A stretch of DNA of 44,888 nucleotides from Bacillus sp. AZ43 (GCA_004570425.1 SPQJ01000036.1:1-44888); one strand, 5' to 3'. Shown: positions 31,855 through 41,546, counted from the first letter of the stretch. The notes: generated by a model not told the origin, from the sequence alone. Made by a program: numbers and translations.

Positions 31855-32436
31855 GTGCCGACCGTGACCATCGCCCAGGACCCCGCGGCCGACGAGCTGC
31901 TCGGCCGCGACCCGCTCGCGCTGCTGATCGGCATGCTGCTCGACCAGCAGTTCCCCATGGAGCGCGCCTTCGGCGCGCCGCGGCTGCTCGCCGACCGCCT
32001 CGGGGTCGACGGTCTCGACGCGGCGCAACTGGCCGGCATGGACCCCGACGAGCTGACCCGCCTCTTCCAGGGACCGCCGGCGCTGCACCGCTACCCGGGG
32101 TCGATGGCCGGCCGCACGCAGGAGCTGTGCCGGCTGCTCGTCGAGCGCTACGGCGGCCGCCCCGAGAACCTGTGGGCCGACGCCCCGGACGGCGCGACCC
32201 TCCTGAAGAGGTTGAACGAGCTGCCGGGGTTCGGCGCCCAGAAGTCGAAGATCTTCCTCGCCCTCCTGGGCAAGCAGTACGGCGTCACCCCGCCGGGGTG
32301 GCGGGAAGCCGCCGGCGACTACGGGCTCGACGGTTCCCGCCGGTCCGTCGCCGACATCACCGGACCCGAGTCGCTGGCCGAGGTGCGCGCCTTCAAGCAG
32401 GAGCAGAAGCAGGCGGCCAAGGCGGCGAAGAAGTAG
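31855..32436 (+). CDS. HhH-GPD-type base-excision DNA repair family protein
   Basis: 193 residues from the GTG at 31855. N-terminal ALLIGMLLDQQFPMERAFG resembles the start of the endonuclease III / AlkA fold. The helix-hairpin-helix is at LKRLNELPGFGAQKSKIFLA (about 119-138). The C-terminus is Lys-rich (EQKQAAKAAKK). It matches the actinobacterial HhH-GPD family I know as TIGR03252, with no defined substrate. No iron-sulfur Cys cluster is present, and the DNA lesion it acts on, if any, is unknown. Confidence 0.85.
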   Translation: MPTVTIAQDPAADELLGRDPLALLIGMLLDQQFPMERAFGAPRLLADRLGVDGLDAAQLAGMDPDELTRLFQGPPALHRYPGSMAGRTQELCRLLVERYGGRPENLWADAPDGATLLKRLNELPGFGAQKSKIFLALLGKQYGVTPPGWREAAGDYGLDGSRRSVADITGPESLAEVRAFKQEQKQAAKAAKK

Positions 32437-32537
32437 CACCCGGGGGCACGAGCATCGCGGTCGGCGCGGTGGCACGATGGAGCGCGCCGGGAGCAACAGC
32501 GGGGTCGTCCCCGCGGAGCCGGCCAGCGAGGGGATGG

Positions 32538-32882
32538 ATGCCCGTGGCCTCGAGCCAGCAGTTCCCGCGGCCGCGCCGCTCGGAGCCCGAGCCGGTGCTC
32601 ATCACCGAGGCCGAGCCCAGCCAGGCCGAGCAGCACGCCTTCCGGAAGAAGCGCTACGCCATCACGATGGGCATCCGGGCGGTGTTCATCATCCTGGCGG
32701 CGTCCTTCTACCAGGTCGTCTGGCTGATGCTGATCTTCGCGCTGCTCGGCACCGTGCTGCCCTGGATCGCCGTCCTCATGGCCAACGACCGGCCCCCCAA
32801 GAAGAAGCTGCACGTCAACCGCTACGACGCCCGGCCCGACCGGGTCCTGGAGTCCCGGCCGACGCGCGTCATCGAGGGCTGA
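32538..32882 (+). CDS. DUF3099 family membrane protein
   Basis: 114 residues from the ATG at 32538; a GTG two codons later is also possible. A polar head with VLITEAEPSQAEQ (about 20-32) is followed by RKKRYAITMGIRAVFIILA, two adjacent membrane helices (about 42-60 and 62-82), and a basic tail (PKKKLHVNRYDARPDR). This is the DUF3099 pattern, actinobacteria-specific and of unknown function. It is convergent with the psuK gene, with 3 nt between the stops. Confidence 0.88.
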   Translation: MPVASSQQFPRPRRSEPEPVLITEAEPSQAEQHAFRKKRYAITMGIRAVFIILAASFYQVVWLMLIFALLGTVLPWIAVLMANDRPPKKKLHVNRYDARPDRVLESRPTRVIEG

Positions 32883-32885
32883 CCC

Positions 32886-33770
32886 TCAGCGCGCGCCCGG
32901 TCGGCGCACGACGTCGGCGGCCCGGGCCAGCCCGGCGTCCAGGGCGTCGGCCGGGTCGATGCCCGGGGAGCCCAGCCAGGCCGCGAGCAGGCCGGCCGAG
33001 AACGCGTCGCCCGCGCCGGTGGTGTCCACGACCTCGGTCGGGTGCGCCGGCCGCTGCACGAGACCCTCGCCCGACGCCCACAGCGCACCGTCGGCGCCGA
33101 GGCTGACCGCCACGATCCGGTGCCGTGCGGCCAGGGCCCGCGCGGCGTCGGCCACGTCGGAGCAGCCCGTGAGCAGCCGCGCCTCGTCGGCATTGGGCAG
33201 CAGCAGCGTCGCGGCGGCGGTGTCCTCCAGCCAGCGGTCCACGCCGTAGTGCGTCAGGGGACCGGTCGACGCGGGGTCCAGCGACACGCTGCACCCGGCG
33301 GCGACCGCGCTCTCCAGCGCCGCCAGGCCCGCCGTCCGCGGCCCCGGGTCCAGCAGCGTGTAACCGGACAGGTGCAGGTGCGTCCCCGGCAGGAACGGCG
33401 GGACGTCGTCCGCCCGGAGCTGCAGGTTGGCGCCCCGGTCGGCCAGCATGCTCCGCTGCCCGCCCGGCTCGACCAGGCTGACGATCGTGCCCGTGGCGGC
33501 TCCCGGGACCGTCCGCAGGTGGAGGTCGACGCCGGATGCCGCCAGCTCCGCCGCCAGCCCGGTCCCCGCGGCGTCGTCCCCGATGCAGCCCACCAGCTCG
33601 ACGGCGGTGCCGAGCCGGGCCAGGTGCGCGGCGACGTTGGCCCCGGCGCCGCCACCGCGGCTCCGGATGGCGGCCGGGCGGTCCGAGCCCGGGGCCGGCT
33701 CCCCGGAGAGGACGACGACGACGTCGGTGGCGACGTCGCCGATGACGACGACCCGCGGCTGCGCGGTCAG
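32886..33770 (-). CDS. psuK: PfkB-family carbohydrate kinase, probable pseudouridine kinase (PsuK)
   Basis: 294 residues. PfkB motifs: N-terminal VVVIGDVATDVVV, then GGGAGANVAAHLARLG, and the ATP/catalytic signature DTTGAGDAFSAGLLAAW near the end. The start is taken as CTG (33768-33770): GGAGGAG lies 5 nt upstream, the CTG overlaps the psuG stop (CTGA), and no ATG, GTG or TTG fits upstream or within the conserved N-terminus. Coupling to psuG indicates pseudouridine to pseudouridine 5'-phosphate phosphorylation. A ribokinase-type activity on another substrate remains possible. Confidence 0.82.
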   Translation of the reverse strand: MTAQPRVVVIGDVATDVVVVLSGEPAPGSDRPAAIRSRGGGAGANVAAHLARLGTAVELVGCIGDDAAGTGLAAELAASGVDLHLRTVPGAATGTIVSLVEPGGQRSMLADRGANLQLRADDVPPFLPGTHLHLSGYTLLDPGPRTAGLAALESAVAAGCSVSLDPASTGPLTHYGVDRWLEDTAAATLLLPNADEARLLTGCSDVADAARALAARHRIVAVSLGADGALWASGEGLVQRPAHPTEVVDTTGAGDAFSAGLLAAWLGSPGIDPADALDAGLARAADVVRRPGAR

Positions 33771-34702
33771 CGCGACTCCTCCGCCAGGGCCGCCGCGATC
33801 CGCCCGGCGAGCTCGGCGTTGCGCAGCACCAACCGCACGTTGACCGCCAGCGTGGCGCCCTCGCTCGCGCGGTGCAGGTGGTCGAGGACGAACGGGGTCA
33901 CGTCCTTGCCGCGGACGCCCGCCCGGTCCGCGGCCGCCAGCGCGTCGACGATGACCCGGTCGTGCAGCGCCGGGTCGAGCTGCTCGTCCAGCGGCAGGGG
34001 ATTGGCGACGACGACCGCGCCCGGGGCCAGCTGGCGGCGGGCGGCGAACACCCGCGCGGCCTCGGCGGCGTCGGCCACCGACCAGTCCAGCGTCGAGCCG
34101 GAGTCGGCTACGTAGAAGCCGGGGAACGTCGTCGTCCGGTAGCCGACGACCGTGACCGAGAGCGACTCCAGCCGCTCCAGCGTGGCCGGGACGTCGAGGA
34201 TCGACTTCACGCCGGCGCAGACGACCACCAGCGACGTCCGGGACAGCGAGGTCAGGTCGGCGGACTCGTCGAAGGTGTCGATCGACTGCCGGTGGACGCC
34301 GCCGAGACCGCCGGTGGCGAAGACGCCGATGCCGGCCGCGGCGGCGAGCAGGGCGGTGCTGGAGACGGTGGTCGCGCCGCTCAGCCCCAGGGCCGCGGCC
34401 ACCGGGAGGTCGCGGACGCCGAGCTTGGCCAGGTCCGGGTCGGCGCACACCCGGTCGACCTCCGCGGAGGTCAGGCCGACGTGCGGGACCCCGTCCAGGA
34501 CGGCGATCGTGGCCGGCACGGCACCGCCGGCGCGCACGGCCGCTTCGACGTCGTCGGCGGCGGCGCGGTTGTCCGGACGTGGCAGGCCGTGGGCCAGCAG
34601 GGTGCTCTCGAGGGCCACGACGGCGCGGCCGGAGCTCAGCGCGTCGGCGACCTCGGGGGAGAGGACGGTGCCGGCAGGGAGTTCAGGAGCGGAGGGATGC
34701 AC
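33767..34702 (-). CDS. psuG: pseudouridine-5'-phosphate glycosidase (PsuG)
   Basis: 311 residues, the usual length, from the GTG at 34700-34702. Conserved segments include VVALESTLLAHGLPRPDN, GAVPATIAVLDGVPHVGL, GVFATGGLGGVHR (catalytic Lys/metal-region neighbourhood), VVCAGVKSILDVPATLE and VVANPLPLDEQLDP. It splits pseudouridine 5'-phosphate into uracil and ribose 5-phosphate, the second step of pseudouridine salvage, with the kinase gene coupled downstream. A -10-like CATGAT ends 6 nt before the GTG, so the operon looks leaderless. Confidence 0.94.
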   Translation of the reverse strand: MHPSAPELPAGTVLSPEVADALSSGRAVVALESTLLAHGLPRPDNRAAADDVEAAVRAGGAVPATIAVLDGVPHVGLTSAEVDRVCADPDLAKLGVRDLPVAAALGLSGATTVSSTALLAAAAGIGVFATGGLGGVHRQSIDTFDESADLTSLSRTSLVVVCAGVKSILDVPATLERLESLSVTVVGYRTTTFPGFYVADSGSTLDWSVADAAEAARVFAARRQLAPGAVVVANPLPLDEQLDPALHDRVIVDALAAADRAGVRGKDVTPFVLDHLHRASEGATLAVNVRLVLRNAELAGRIAAALAEESR

Positions 34703-34708
34703 CCTGTC

Positions 34709-34714
34709 ATCATG
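34709..34714 (-). promoter_or_regulatory. -10-like box CATGAT of a leaderless promoter for psuG-psuK
   Basis: On minus, CATGAT (TATGAT with one change) is followed by GACAGG and then the psuG GTG, a 6-nt spacer. No Shine-Dalgarno sequence is present. Confidence 0.42.
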
Positions 34715-34750
34715 GTGGGCGCATTCTTCGCCGCGACCAGGAGGCACAGC

Positions 34751-34981
34751 GTGAGCAGTTCCGACATCCTCGAGCGGCCGGACGTCCGCGACGCCGACAC
34801 CGGCAACGCCAACGAGGTCTTCCACTACGTGCGGAAGAACAAGATCGCCGAGAGTGCGGTCATGGGCACCATGGTCGAGGCGCTGTGCGGCGAGGTCTTC
34901 CCGGTGACCAAGAGCCCCAAGCCCGGCAGCCCGGTCTGCCCGGCCTGCAAGGAGATCTACGAGCAGCTCAAGAAGGACTGA
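34751..34981 (+). CDS. DUF3039 family small zinc-ribbon-like protein
   Basis: 76 residues from the GTG at 34751, preceded by AGGAGG at 34739-34744 with a 6-nt spacer. The core HYVRKNKIAESAVMGTMVEALCGEVF followed by CPACKEIYEQL gives three cysteines in a zinc-ribbon-like pattern. DUF3039 is an actinobacterial family of unknown function. It is divergent from psuG, and its stop codon forms the foot of the second dispersed inverted repeat. Confidence 0.9.
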   Translation: MSSSDILERPDVRDADTGNANEVFHYVRKNKIAESAVMGTMVEALCGEVFPVTKSPKPGSPVCPACKEIYEQLKKD

Positions 34982-35039
34982 GCGTGTGCGCTGACGCCCG
35001 GTCCCGGGCTTCGGAACTCCGCGTCAGCGCACCCGCTCA
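34979..35039. repeat. dispersed inverted repeat copy 2; bidirectional terminator joining two stop codons
   Basis: TGAGCGTGTGCGCTGACGC (34979-34997) pairs with GCGTCAGCGCACCCGCTCA (35021-35039) with one mismatch in 19. The outermost triplets are the stop codons of the convergent DUF3039 and BrkB genes, so the two stops pair with each other. The left half matches copy 1 (from 5999) in 24 of 26 bases after the stop's T. Confidence 0.8.
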
Positions 35040-36095
35040 CAGCAGGCCGAGGCGTTCGGCTTCGCGCTGCAGCTTGGCGGCGCGGCGTTCGCGGCGGCGG
35101 CGGTCGTGCCGGCGCAGCGGCGCCGGCCAGCGCGCCTGGATGGTGGCGTTGAGCTCGGCGCCGAGCAGGACGGCCATCCCGAAGAAGAAGCAGAACAGCA
35201 GCGCGCCGATCGGTGCGGCCAGCGCCCCGTAGGGCAGCGCGGTGATCAGGATGTCGCCCACGTAGGCGCGCAGCAGCAGCGCGGCGACCAGGAAGAAGCC
35301 GGTGGCCAGCAGCGTGCCGGGCAGGTGCCTGCGCCACGGCAGCCGGTTGGGCAGCACCACGTGGTAGAAGCTGGTCAGGGCCAGCAGCAGGCCGACGATC
35401 ACCAGCGGCCAGTAGACGGCGTTGACCAGCACCGTGCCGGTGTCGCGCCAGTCCTCCGGCATCAGCCCGACCAGCACCTCCCGGCCCAGGACCAGCAGCG
35501 GGAGCGTGAGCACGGCCAGGAACATGCCGACGACGAACAGCCACAGCGCCTTCAGCCGCGTCCGGATGGGACCGCGCACGTCGCGCTGGTCGTAGGCGAT
35601 GACGATCGTGTTCATGAACGTCGCGGTCGCTGACGAGCCGGCCCACAGCGCGAGCAGGAAGCCGAGGCTCAGCAGGTCGAGCCGGCCCGACCCGAGGATG
35701 TCCGACAGGGTGGGGGCGACCAGGTCGTCGACGACGTCGGAGGTGAGCACCTGCGCCGACGCCGAGAGCAGCTGGTCCTCGATCTGGCGGACCGCGTCGC
35801 CGCCGATCAGCGAGCTGAGGTAGCCCAGCGAGCCGAGCAGCCCGATCAGCAGCGGCGGCACCGACAGGATCTGCCAGAACGCGGCCTCCGCCGACAGACC
35901 CAGGATGCGGTCCTGCCAGGCCTTCGCCAGCGTGCGGCCGAGCACCTGCAGCGGGACGCGGACCGGGCGCGGCCAGGCGTCCAGCCGGCCGCGCGGCGCG
36001 TCGTCCTCCGGTGCCCCGATGGTGGGGGTGGCGCCGCCGACGGCCCCCGGGTCCCCGGCACGCGCCGGGGCACCGCTGGGCAGGACGGTGCTCAT
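35037..36095 (-). CDS. YihY/virulence factor BrkB family membrane protein
   Basis: 352 residues from the ATG at 36093-36095; a longer frame lacks a suitable start. An N-terminal polar segment (about 1-45) is followed by the BrkB core. This has LGLSAEAAFWQILSVPPLLIGLLG, GSGRLDLLSLGFLLALWAGSSA and TFMNTIVIAYDQRDVRGPIRTR, then four more helices to LLGAELNATIQARW. A basic tail (RRHDRRRRERRAAKLQREAE) ends the protein. The family has six helices and was once called ribonuclease BN; transport function is unproven. Confidence 0.92.
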   Translation of the reverse strand: MSTVLPSGAPARAGDPGAVGGATPTIGAPEDDAPRGRLDAWPRPVRVPLQVLGRTLAKAWQDRILGLSAEAAFWQILSVPPLLIGLLGSLGYLSSLIGGDAVRQIEDQLLSASAQVLTSDVVDDLVAPTLSDILGSGRLDLLSLGFLLALWAGSSATATFMNTIVIAYDQRDVRGPIRTRLKALWLFVVGMFLAVLTLPLLVLGREVLVGLMPEDWRDTGTVLVNAVYWPLVIVGLLLALTSFYHVVLPNRLPWRRHLPGTLLATGFFLVAALLLRAYVGDILITALPYGALAAPIGALLFCFFFGMAVLLGAELNATIQARWPAPLRRHDRRRRERRAAKLQREAERLGLL

Positions 36096-36176
36096 CGGAT
36101 CAGTGTGCACGTCACGGTCCGTCGCGGCCGGTCCCACGGGTCCGGCGCGCGTGGCGTCCCCGGATCGGGGGACCGG

Positions 36177-38384
36177 TCAGCCTCCCGGCGTCGCCGGCGG
36201 CGTCGGGGGCGTCTCCACCGGCACGCAACGGATGACCGGCTCGGCGGCGTAGTGGGTGTTGAAGTTCTCCCGCTTGATCTCCGCCCCCGTCGTGAGGTCG
36301 CGGAACACGCGGGTGACCGTGATGTCGAAGCCGGTCGAACCGCCCTGCGGGGTGCAGTTGCCGTCGTCCGGCTTCTCCTGGACGACGGGCTGGCGCACGT
36401 TGACCCGGTTGCCGCTGATGGACTCGATCTCGTAGCGCTTCGTCCCGTAGAAGGTGACCGTGATGGTGCCCGGCGTCCACGCGGTGTCGATGTAGACGCC
36501 GGTGTCGCTGTCGTTGCGCCACTGCAGGTCGATCTGGCCCTCGTAGACCGTCGCCTCGCGGCCGGCCGGGTAGCGGCTGATGTAGTAGCTGTGCGGCTTG
36601 TGGTAGACGTCCTCGAGGCCGGAGAAGAACACCGCGTTGAACATCGTGGTGGCGAACTGGCTGATGCCGCCGCCGACCGCCTGGGTGAACTGGCCGCCGC
36701 TGATGACGCCGGCCGGCACGTAGCCCTGCGCGGTGCCGCGGGGGCCGGTGAACGTGTTGAGGCTGAAGGTCTCGCCGGGCATGACCAGCGCGCCGTCCAC
36801 CTCGGCGGCGACCACGCGGATGTTCTCGCCGCTGTTCGGGTTGCCGATGTTGGTGGTGAAGCTGCCGATCTCCTCCTTGATCCCGAGGGCCTGCGCCTCC
36901 TCGGTGGTGAAGTCGGCCGGCACCGGGCCCAGCGTGGCGGTCACCGTGCGGGGGGCCGGCTGGGTGAGCGCCGGGAGCAGCTGCTCGGCCAGGGTGGCCG
37001 GGGCGACCCCGGTCCCGTCCACCGACGGGACGATGCTCACCGAGCCGCCGGACACCTCGAACCGGGCGTCCTTCGCGCCGCTGCCGAACACCGCCAGCTC
37101 GTCGTCCAGGGCGGTCTCCAGCTTGGCCGGGTCGATCGTGACGGCCAGGACGCCGTCGTCCTGCGGGGTGAAGGTCAGCGACGCCGCGATGGCCTCCTCC
37201 GACACCTCGGCCGTCTCGTCGACGCCGTCGACGGCGACGGTCACCGGGGCGGACAGGGCGGGGACGACGGTCTCGTCGAGCACGCGCTGGGCCCCGGCGG
37301 CGTCGACCCGGACCGGGGTGACGTCCACGGGGAGGTCGATGGGGTCGGCCGGGTCGCTGCCGTCGGCCAGGGCCGCGGTGACCGCGTCGGCGGCGCCCTC
37401 GCGGTCGAGGTGCCGGCCGTCGGCGGGCTCGGCCACCCGCGCGGTGGTGCCCTCGATGGTGATGGTTGCGTCGACGGGCGAGCGGTCCACCTGGGCCGCG
37501 ATCGTCTCGATCGACGCGCCGAGCGCCGTCCGGTCGACCTCCACGACGGCGGGCAGCTCGCGGTCGGTGAACAGCGACGTCAGCCGGGTCCACGGGTTCA
37601 GCGGCTGGTCGTCGACGGCGTCCACGGTGCCCGCGACGTCCAGGGCGAGGCCCCCGGTGAGCGGGGTGAACGGCGCGGTGACGTCCTCGGCGACCACCTG
37701 GTGCTCCGCGTTCACCCGCGGGGCCAGCTCGGTCTCCAGGGTCTCCGCGGCCGCGGCGGGGGAGAGGCCGCCGATGTCGATGCCGGCGACGACGGTGGAG
37801 CGCGGGATGTCGCCCGAGGCCATCAGCAGGTCGGCGCCGTAGGCGGCGGCGAGCACGGCCACGGCCCCGGCGGGCACCAGCACCGCGCGGCGTCGCCACC
37901 ACGGGCCACGGGAGGCGTCCGACGGCGGCTCGTCACCGGGAGGCACGTCGTCGTCGGAGGACGCGACGTCGGCCGGGAGGACCAGGCCCGCGCCGCCGGT
38001 GACCGGGACCGTCGCGGTGGACACGCCGGGGGTCTGGGCCTCCGGCAGGTCGAGCGCCTGGGTCGAGTCCTCGTCGTCGTGGTGCGCGGCCTCGGGCGCG
38101 GCGTCCCCGGCGTCGGGCGCGCCGAGCAGCCAGTCGCGGGTCACCGGGCGGGTCTCGTCGTGCTCCTCCGGCGCGGGGCGTCCACCGTCCGGGGAGGGAC
38201 GGGCCTGGCCGCCCTCGGGGCGCATGCGCACCGTCTCGTCCGACGGAGCGGGCTGGTGCGGCATGGGGGATCCCTCCGGTGGCCGTCGACCGGGGGTCCC
38301 CGGGAACGACGGAGCCGCCGGCCCTCCGTCCGCGCGAGGCGGTGCGGAGGACGCGGCGGCGTCGTCGTCGTGTGAGGCGGTCAT
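36177..38384 (-). CDS. VanW-family protein with peptidoglycan-binding-like repeats, membrane anchored
   Basis: 735 residues. A long acidic, Pro-rich cytoplasmic head (1-155) is followed by a basic stop (WWRRR), one membrane helix (about 164-186), and extracytoplasmic PG_binding_4-type repeats (about 190-490). The VanW domain is at about 495-640 (SFTTNIGNPNSGENIRV, GETFSLNTFTGPR, VGGGISQFATTMFNAVF), and a tail has a Cys pair candidate. VanW proteins occur in vancomycin-resistance clusters, but their activity is unclear; a cell-wall role is likely. A -10 box TATCGT lies 10 nt upstream of the ATG. Confidence 0.88.
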   Translation of the reverse strand: MTASHDDDAAASSAPPRADGGPAAPSFPGTPGRRPPEGSPMPHQPAPSDETVRMRPEGGQARPSPDGGRPAPEEHDETRPVTRDWLLGAPDAGDAAPEAAHHDDEDSTQALDLPEAQTPGVSTATVPVTGGAGLVLPADVASSDDDVPPGDEPPSDASRGPWWRRRAVLVPAGAVAVLAAAYGADLLMASGDIPRSTVVAGIDIGGLSPAAAAETLETELAPRVNAEHQVVAEDVTAPFTPLTGGLALDVAGTVDAVDDQPLNPWTRLTSLFTDRELPAVVEVDRTALGASIETIAAQVDRSPVDATITIEGTTARVAEPADGRHLDREGAADAVTAALADGSDPADPIDLPVDVTPVRVDAAGAQRVLDETVVPALSAPVTVAVDGVDETAEVSEEAIAASLTFTPQDDGVLAVTIDPAKLETALDDELAVFGSGAKDARFEVSGGSVSIVPSVDGTGVAPATLAEQLLPALTQPAPRTVTATLGPVPADFTTEEAQALGIKEEIGSFTTNIGNPNSGENIRVVAAEVDGALVMPGETFSLNTFTGPRGTAQGYVPAGVISGGQFTQAVGGGISQFATTMFNAVFFSGLEDVYHKPHSYYISRYPAGREATVYEGQIDLQWRNDSDTGVYIDTAWTPGTITVTFYGTKRYEIESISGNRVNVRQPVVQEKPDDGNCTPQGGSTGFDITVTRVFRDLTTGAEIKRENFNTHYAAEPVIRCVPVETPPTPPATPGG

Positions 38385-38409
38385 CGCGGGCGCGACGATA
38401 CTTCCTCAC

Positions 38410-38634
38410 TCACGCAGTTACGTGCTGCTCGCCCTCTGTGTCGATGAAGTCGACGGCGATGTCACGAAGCTTGCCCTCGTACTCGCGGGCGTGGTGCCCG
38501 CAGAAGACGAGATCGCTGCCGCTCGCGAGAACGACGCGAACCTTGGCCAGGGCTCCACAACGGTCGCAGTGGAACGGGACGACGAGGTCATCGGTGGGCG
38601 GGGTCGACGTCAGCGTCTGGGTCATCTGGCTCAT
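38410..38634 (-). CDS. small zinc-ribbon-like protein (DUF7455-like)
   Basis: 74 residues from the ATG at 38632-38634; the ATG at 38623-38625 is an alternative. The core FHCDRCGALAKVRVVLASG followed by LVFCGHHAREYE has a CxxC...CxHH arrangement likely to bind zinc. The C-terminus is acidic. I associate this pattern with the actinobacterial DUF7455 family, function unknown. It lies downstream of sigA on the same strand after a 423-bp gap and just upstream of the VanW-type gene. Confidence 0.8.
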   Translation of the reverse strand: MSQMTQTLTSTPPTDDLVVPFHCDRCGALAKVRVVLASGSDLVFCGHHAREYEGKLRDIAVDFIDTEGEQHVTA

Positions 38635-39057
38635 CACTCGCTCTCTACCGCACGGACCCGCGTCTGCGGATCGGCCTCCTGCACAGCGCCAGGATGGCCC
38701 CTCGTGTTCCCGTTCCGATGGCCGCTGATCGCGGACTCGCCGAAAGAGATGAGTCCGTGACCGATGGGACATCTGGGTGGAACGGGTTCAGCAGGGGACG
38801 TCACTGGGTGGATCCGGTCGTGCTGGTCGATCTGCCGGACCGGCTGGGTTGCCGGGCCGACCGTGGGTCCGCTGCTGTTCTGACGTCGCCCACGCTACGC
38901 CGTCTACCCGACACATGTCGGCGTACACCGTCGGTGACCCGAGAGGGTGACCACCGGTGTTCGCGCCGAGTGGGCCCCGGAGGGGTCCGCGCAGGCGCGA
39001 TGCAGCGGCTCAGCGGCGCTGGGGACGGCACCTGGGCGCGGTGACGTCCGGAGGACG
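38635..39057. other. 423-bp gap between sigA and the DUF7455-like gene
   Basis: No convincing coding sequence on either strand. A minus-strand promoter candidate is visible: CCGACA, 18-bp spacer, TAGCGT (plus 38892-38897), which would give a leader of about 250 nt before the DUF7455-like gene. The dyad CCGACA-CA-TGTCGG (38908-38921) covers its -35 region. At the sigA end TGACGTCC-GGA-GGACGTCA (39042-39060) is a perfect hairpin that includes the sigA stop codon and may end or stabilise the sigA message. Confidence 0.5.
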
Positions 39058-40440
39058 TCAGTCGAGATAGTCGCGCAGCACCTGGGAGCGGCTCGGGTGG
39101 CGCAGCTTCGACATGGTCTTGGACTCGATCTGCCGGATCCGCTCGCGCGTGACCCCGTAGACCTGGCCGATCTCGTCGAGCGTGCGGGGCTGGCCGTCGG
39201 TGAGGCCGAACCGCAGCCGGACCACGCCGGCCTCCCGCTCGGAGAGGGTCTGCAGGACGCTGGTCAGCTGGTCCTGCATGAGCGTGAAGCTGACCGCGTC
39301 GACGGCCACCACGGCTTCGGAGTCCTCGATGAAGTCACCGAGCTGGCTGTCGCCCTCGTCGCCGATGGTCTGGTCGAGGCTGATCGGCTCCCGGGCGTAC
39401 TGCTGGATCTCCAGCACCTTGTCCGGGGTGATGTCCATCTCCTTGGCCAGCTCCTCCGGGGTGGGCTCGCGGCCCAGGTCCTGGAGCAGCTCGCGCTGGA
39501 TGCGGCCGAGCTTGTTGATGACCTCGACCATGTGCACCGGGATGCGGATGGTGCGCGCCTGGTCGGCCATGGCGCGGGTGATCGCCTGCCGGATCCACCA
39601 CGTCGCGTAGGTCGAGAACTTGTAGCCCTTGGTGTAGTCGAACTTCTCCACCGCGCGGATCAGACCGAGGTTGCCCTCCTGGATGAGGTCCAGGAACGCC
39701 ATGCCGCGGCCGGTGTAGCGCTTGGCCAGCGACACCACGAGCCGCAGGTTGGCCTCGAGCAGGTGGTTCTTGGCACGCTCGCCGTCGCGGACGATCCAGT
39801 TGAGGTCGCGCCGCATCTGCGGCGAGATCTTCTGGCCCTCCTCCTCGACCTGGCGGAGGCGCTCGGCGCCGTAGAGACCGGCCTCGATCCGCTTGGCGAG
39901 GTCGACCTCCTCCTCGGCGTTGAGCAGCGCGACCTTGCCGATCTGCTTGAGGTAGGCGCGGACGGAGTCGGCCGACGCGGTCAGCTCGGCGTCCTTGCGG
40001 GCCTGGCGGAGGGCCTCGGACTCCTCCTCCTCGTCCCACTCGAAGTCGCCGCCCTCGGCGGTCTCCTCCTCGGCGGCGGGCGCCTCGGTCACACCGTCCG
40101 GACCGGCGACGACCGTCTCGTCCAGCGTGAGGCCCTCGGGGCCCTCCACGACGGCGACGGCGGAGTCGTCGGTGGCCACGGCCGTCAGCACGGCGCCGTC
40201 AGCGGCACCGGGGGAGGCGACGACGGCGGGCTTGGTCTTGGTGCCGGCCTTGGCGGCGGCGGCCTTCGCCGGGGCCTTCTTCCGGGCGGCCGGCTTCGCG
40301 GCCGGCTCCGTGGCGGCCGTGACCGCCTTCGCCGTCTTGGCGGCCGCGGCACTGGTGCGGGGAGCCCGGGTACCGGCGGTGACCGACCTGGAGCGCTTGC
40401 TCGCTGCGGCTGCTTCCGGTGCTGGCTGGTCGGCGGGCAC
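39058..40440 (-). CDS. sigA: primary sigma factor SigA (RpoD/HrdB)
   Basis: 460 residues from a GTG preceded by AAGGA. The first 130 or so residues are a Lys/Ala/Pro-rich, then acidic, head (region 1.1-like, typical of actinobacterial SigA). Region 1.2 is [20 protein letters not shown], region 2.4 [15 protein letters not shown], and region 4.2 [16 protein letters not shown] with conserved C-terminus SQVLRDYLD. It is the housekeeping sigma of RNA polymerase. The neighbourhood sigA-ppgK-monophosphatase-Cei-DUF4193 agrees with mycobacteria (from memory). Confidence 0.97.
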   Translation of the reverse strand: MPADQPAPEAAAASKRSRSVTAGTRAPRTSAAAAKTAKAVTAATEPAAKPAARKKAPAKAAAAKAGTKTKPAVVASPGAADGAVLTAVATDDSAVAVVEGPEGLTLDETVVAGPDGVTEAPAAEEETAEGGDFEWDEEEESEALRQARKDAELTASADSVRAYLKQIGKVALLNAEEEVDLAKRIEAGLYGAERLRQVEEEGQKISPQMRRDLNWIVRDGERAKNHLLEANLRLVVSLAKRYTGRGMAFLDLIQEGNLGLIRAVEKFDYTKGYKFSTYATWWIRQAITRAMADQARTIRIPVHMVEVINKLGRIQRELLQDLGREPTPEELAKEMDITPDKVLEIQQYAREPISLDQTIGDEGDSQLGDFIEDSEAVVAVDAVSFTLMQDQLTSVLQTLSEREAGVVRLRFGLTDGQPRTLDEIGQVYGVTRERIRQIESKTMSKLRHPSRSQVLRDYLD

Positions 40441-40796
40441 TCAGGTTCCTTCCCGTGCTGGGTTCGTTCCCCGAGGGGCCTTCTGGTCCCCGGGCAGCGG
40501 CTCCGCACCTCGCCCCCGCACGGCGGCAGAGGTCCCCCCGGACCGGCGCAGCGTTTGACCGCTGGACGGGCGGGGGATCCCTCCCGGCTGGAGGGCGACG
40601 GGGCGGGGCTCTCTCATTGTAACGGCGTGTCCGGTCTTCTCCACCGTCTCGGCATCCCGCTTCCTCGCTCCCACGAGGCGTTCCGCGCGGTTCCGGGGCG
40701 GTTCTCGCTCCTGCTGGTAGATCGGTCGTCCGGTCCGGCCACTGAAGCCGGCGGTCACGCCGCCCCCACGAGCCTCACCCGTTCGGGCGGACGGCG
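40441..40796. other. 356-bp gap between ppgK and sigA; sigA leader and promoter
   Basis: No gene recognised. On minus, a good -10 box TACAAT (plus 40616-40621) lies about 175 nt upstream of the sigA GTG, giving a leader of roughly 170 nt; no clear -35 box is present. Scattered GGGG/CCCC tracts could fold in the leader, but no riboswitch is recognised. No strong terminator follows ppgK, so some read-through into sigA is possible. Confidence 0.45.
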
Positions 40797-41540
<744 letters not shown>

Positions 41541-41546
41541 GTGGTC

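Noticed and set aside
38694-39044. A 116-codon plus-strand frame in the gap after sigA.
   Set aside because: Composition is random, there is no ribosome site, and no family pattern was seen.
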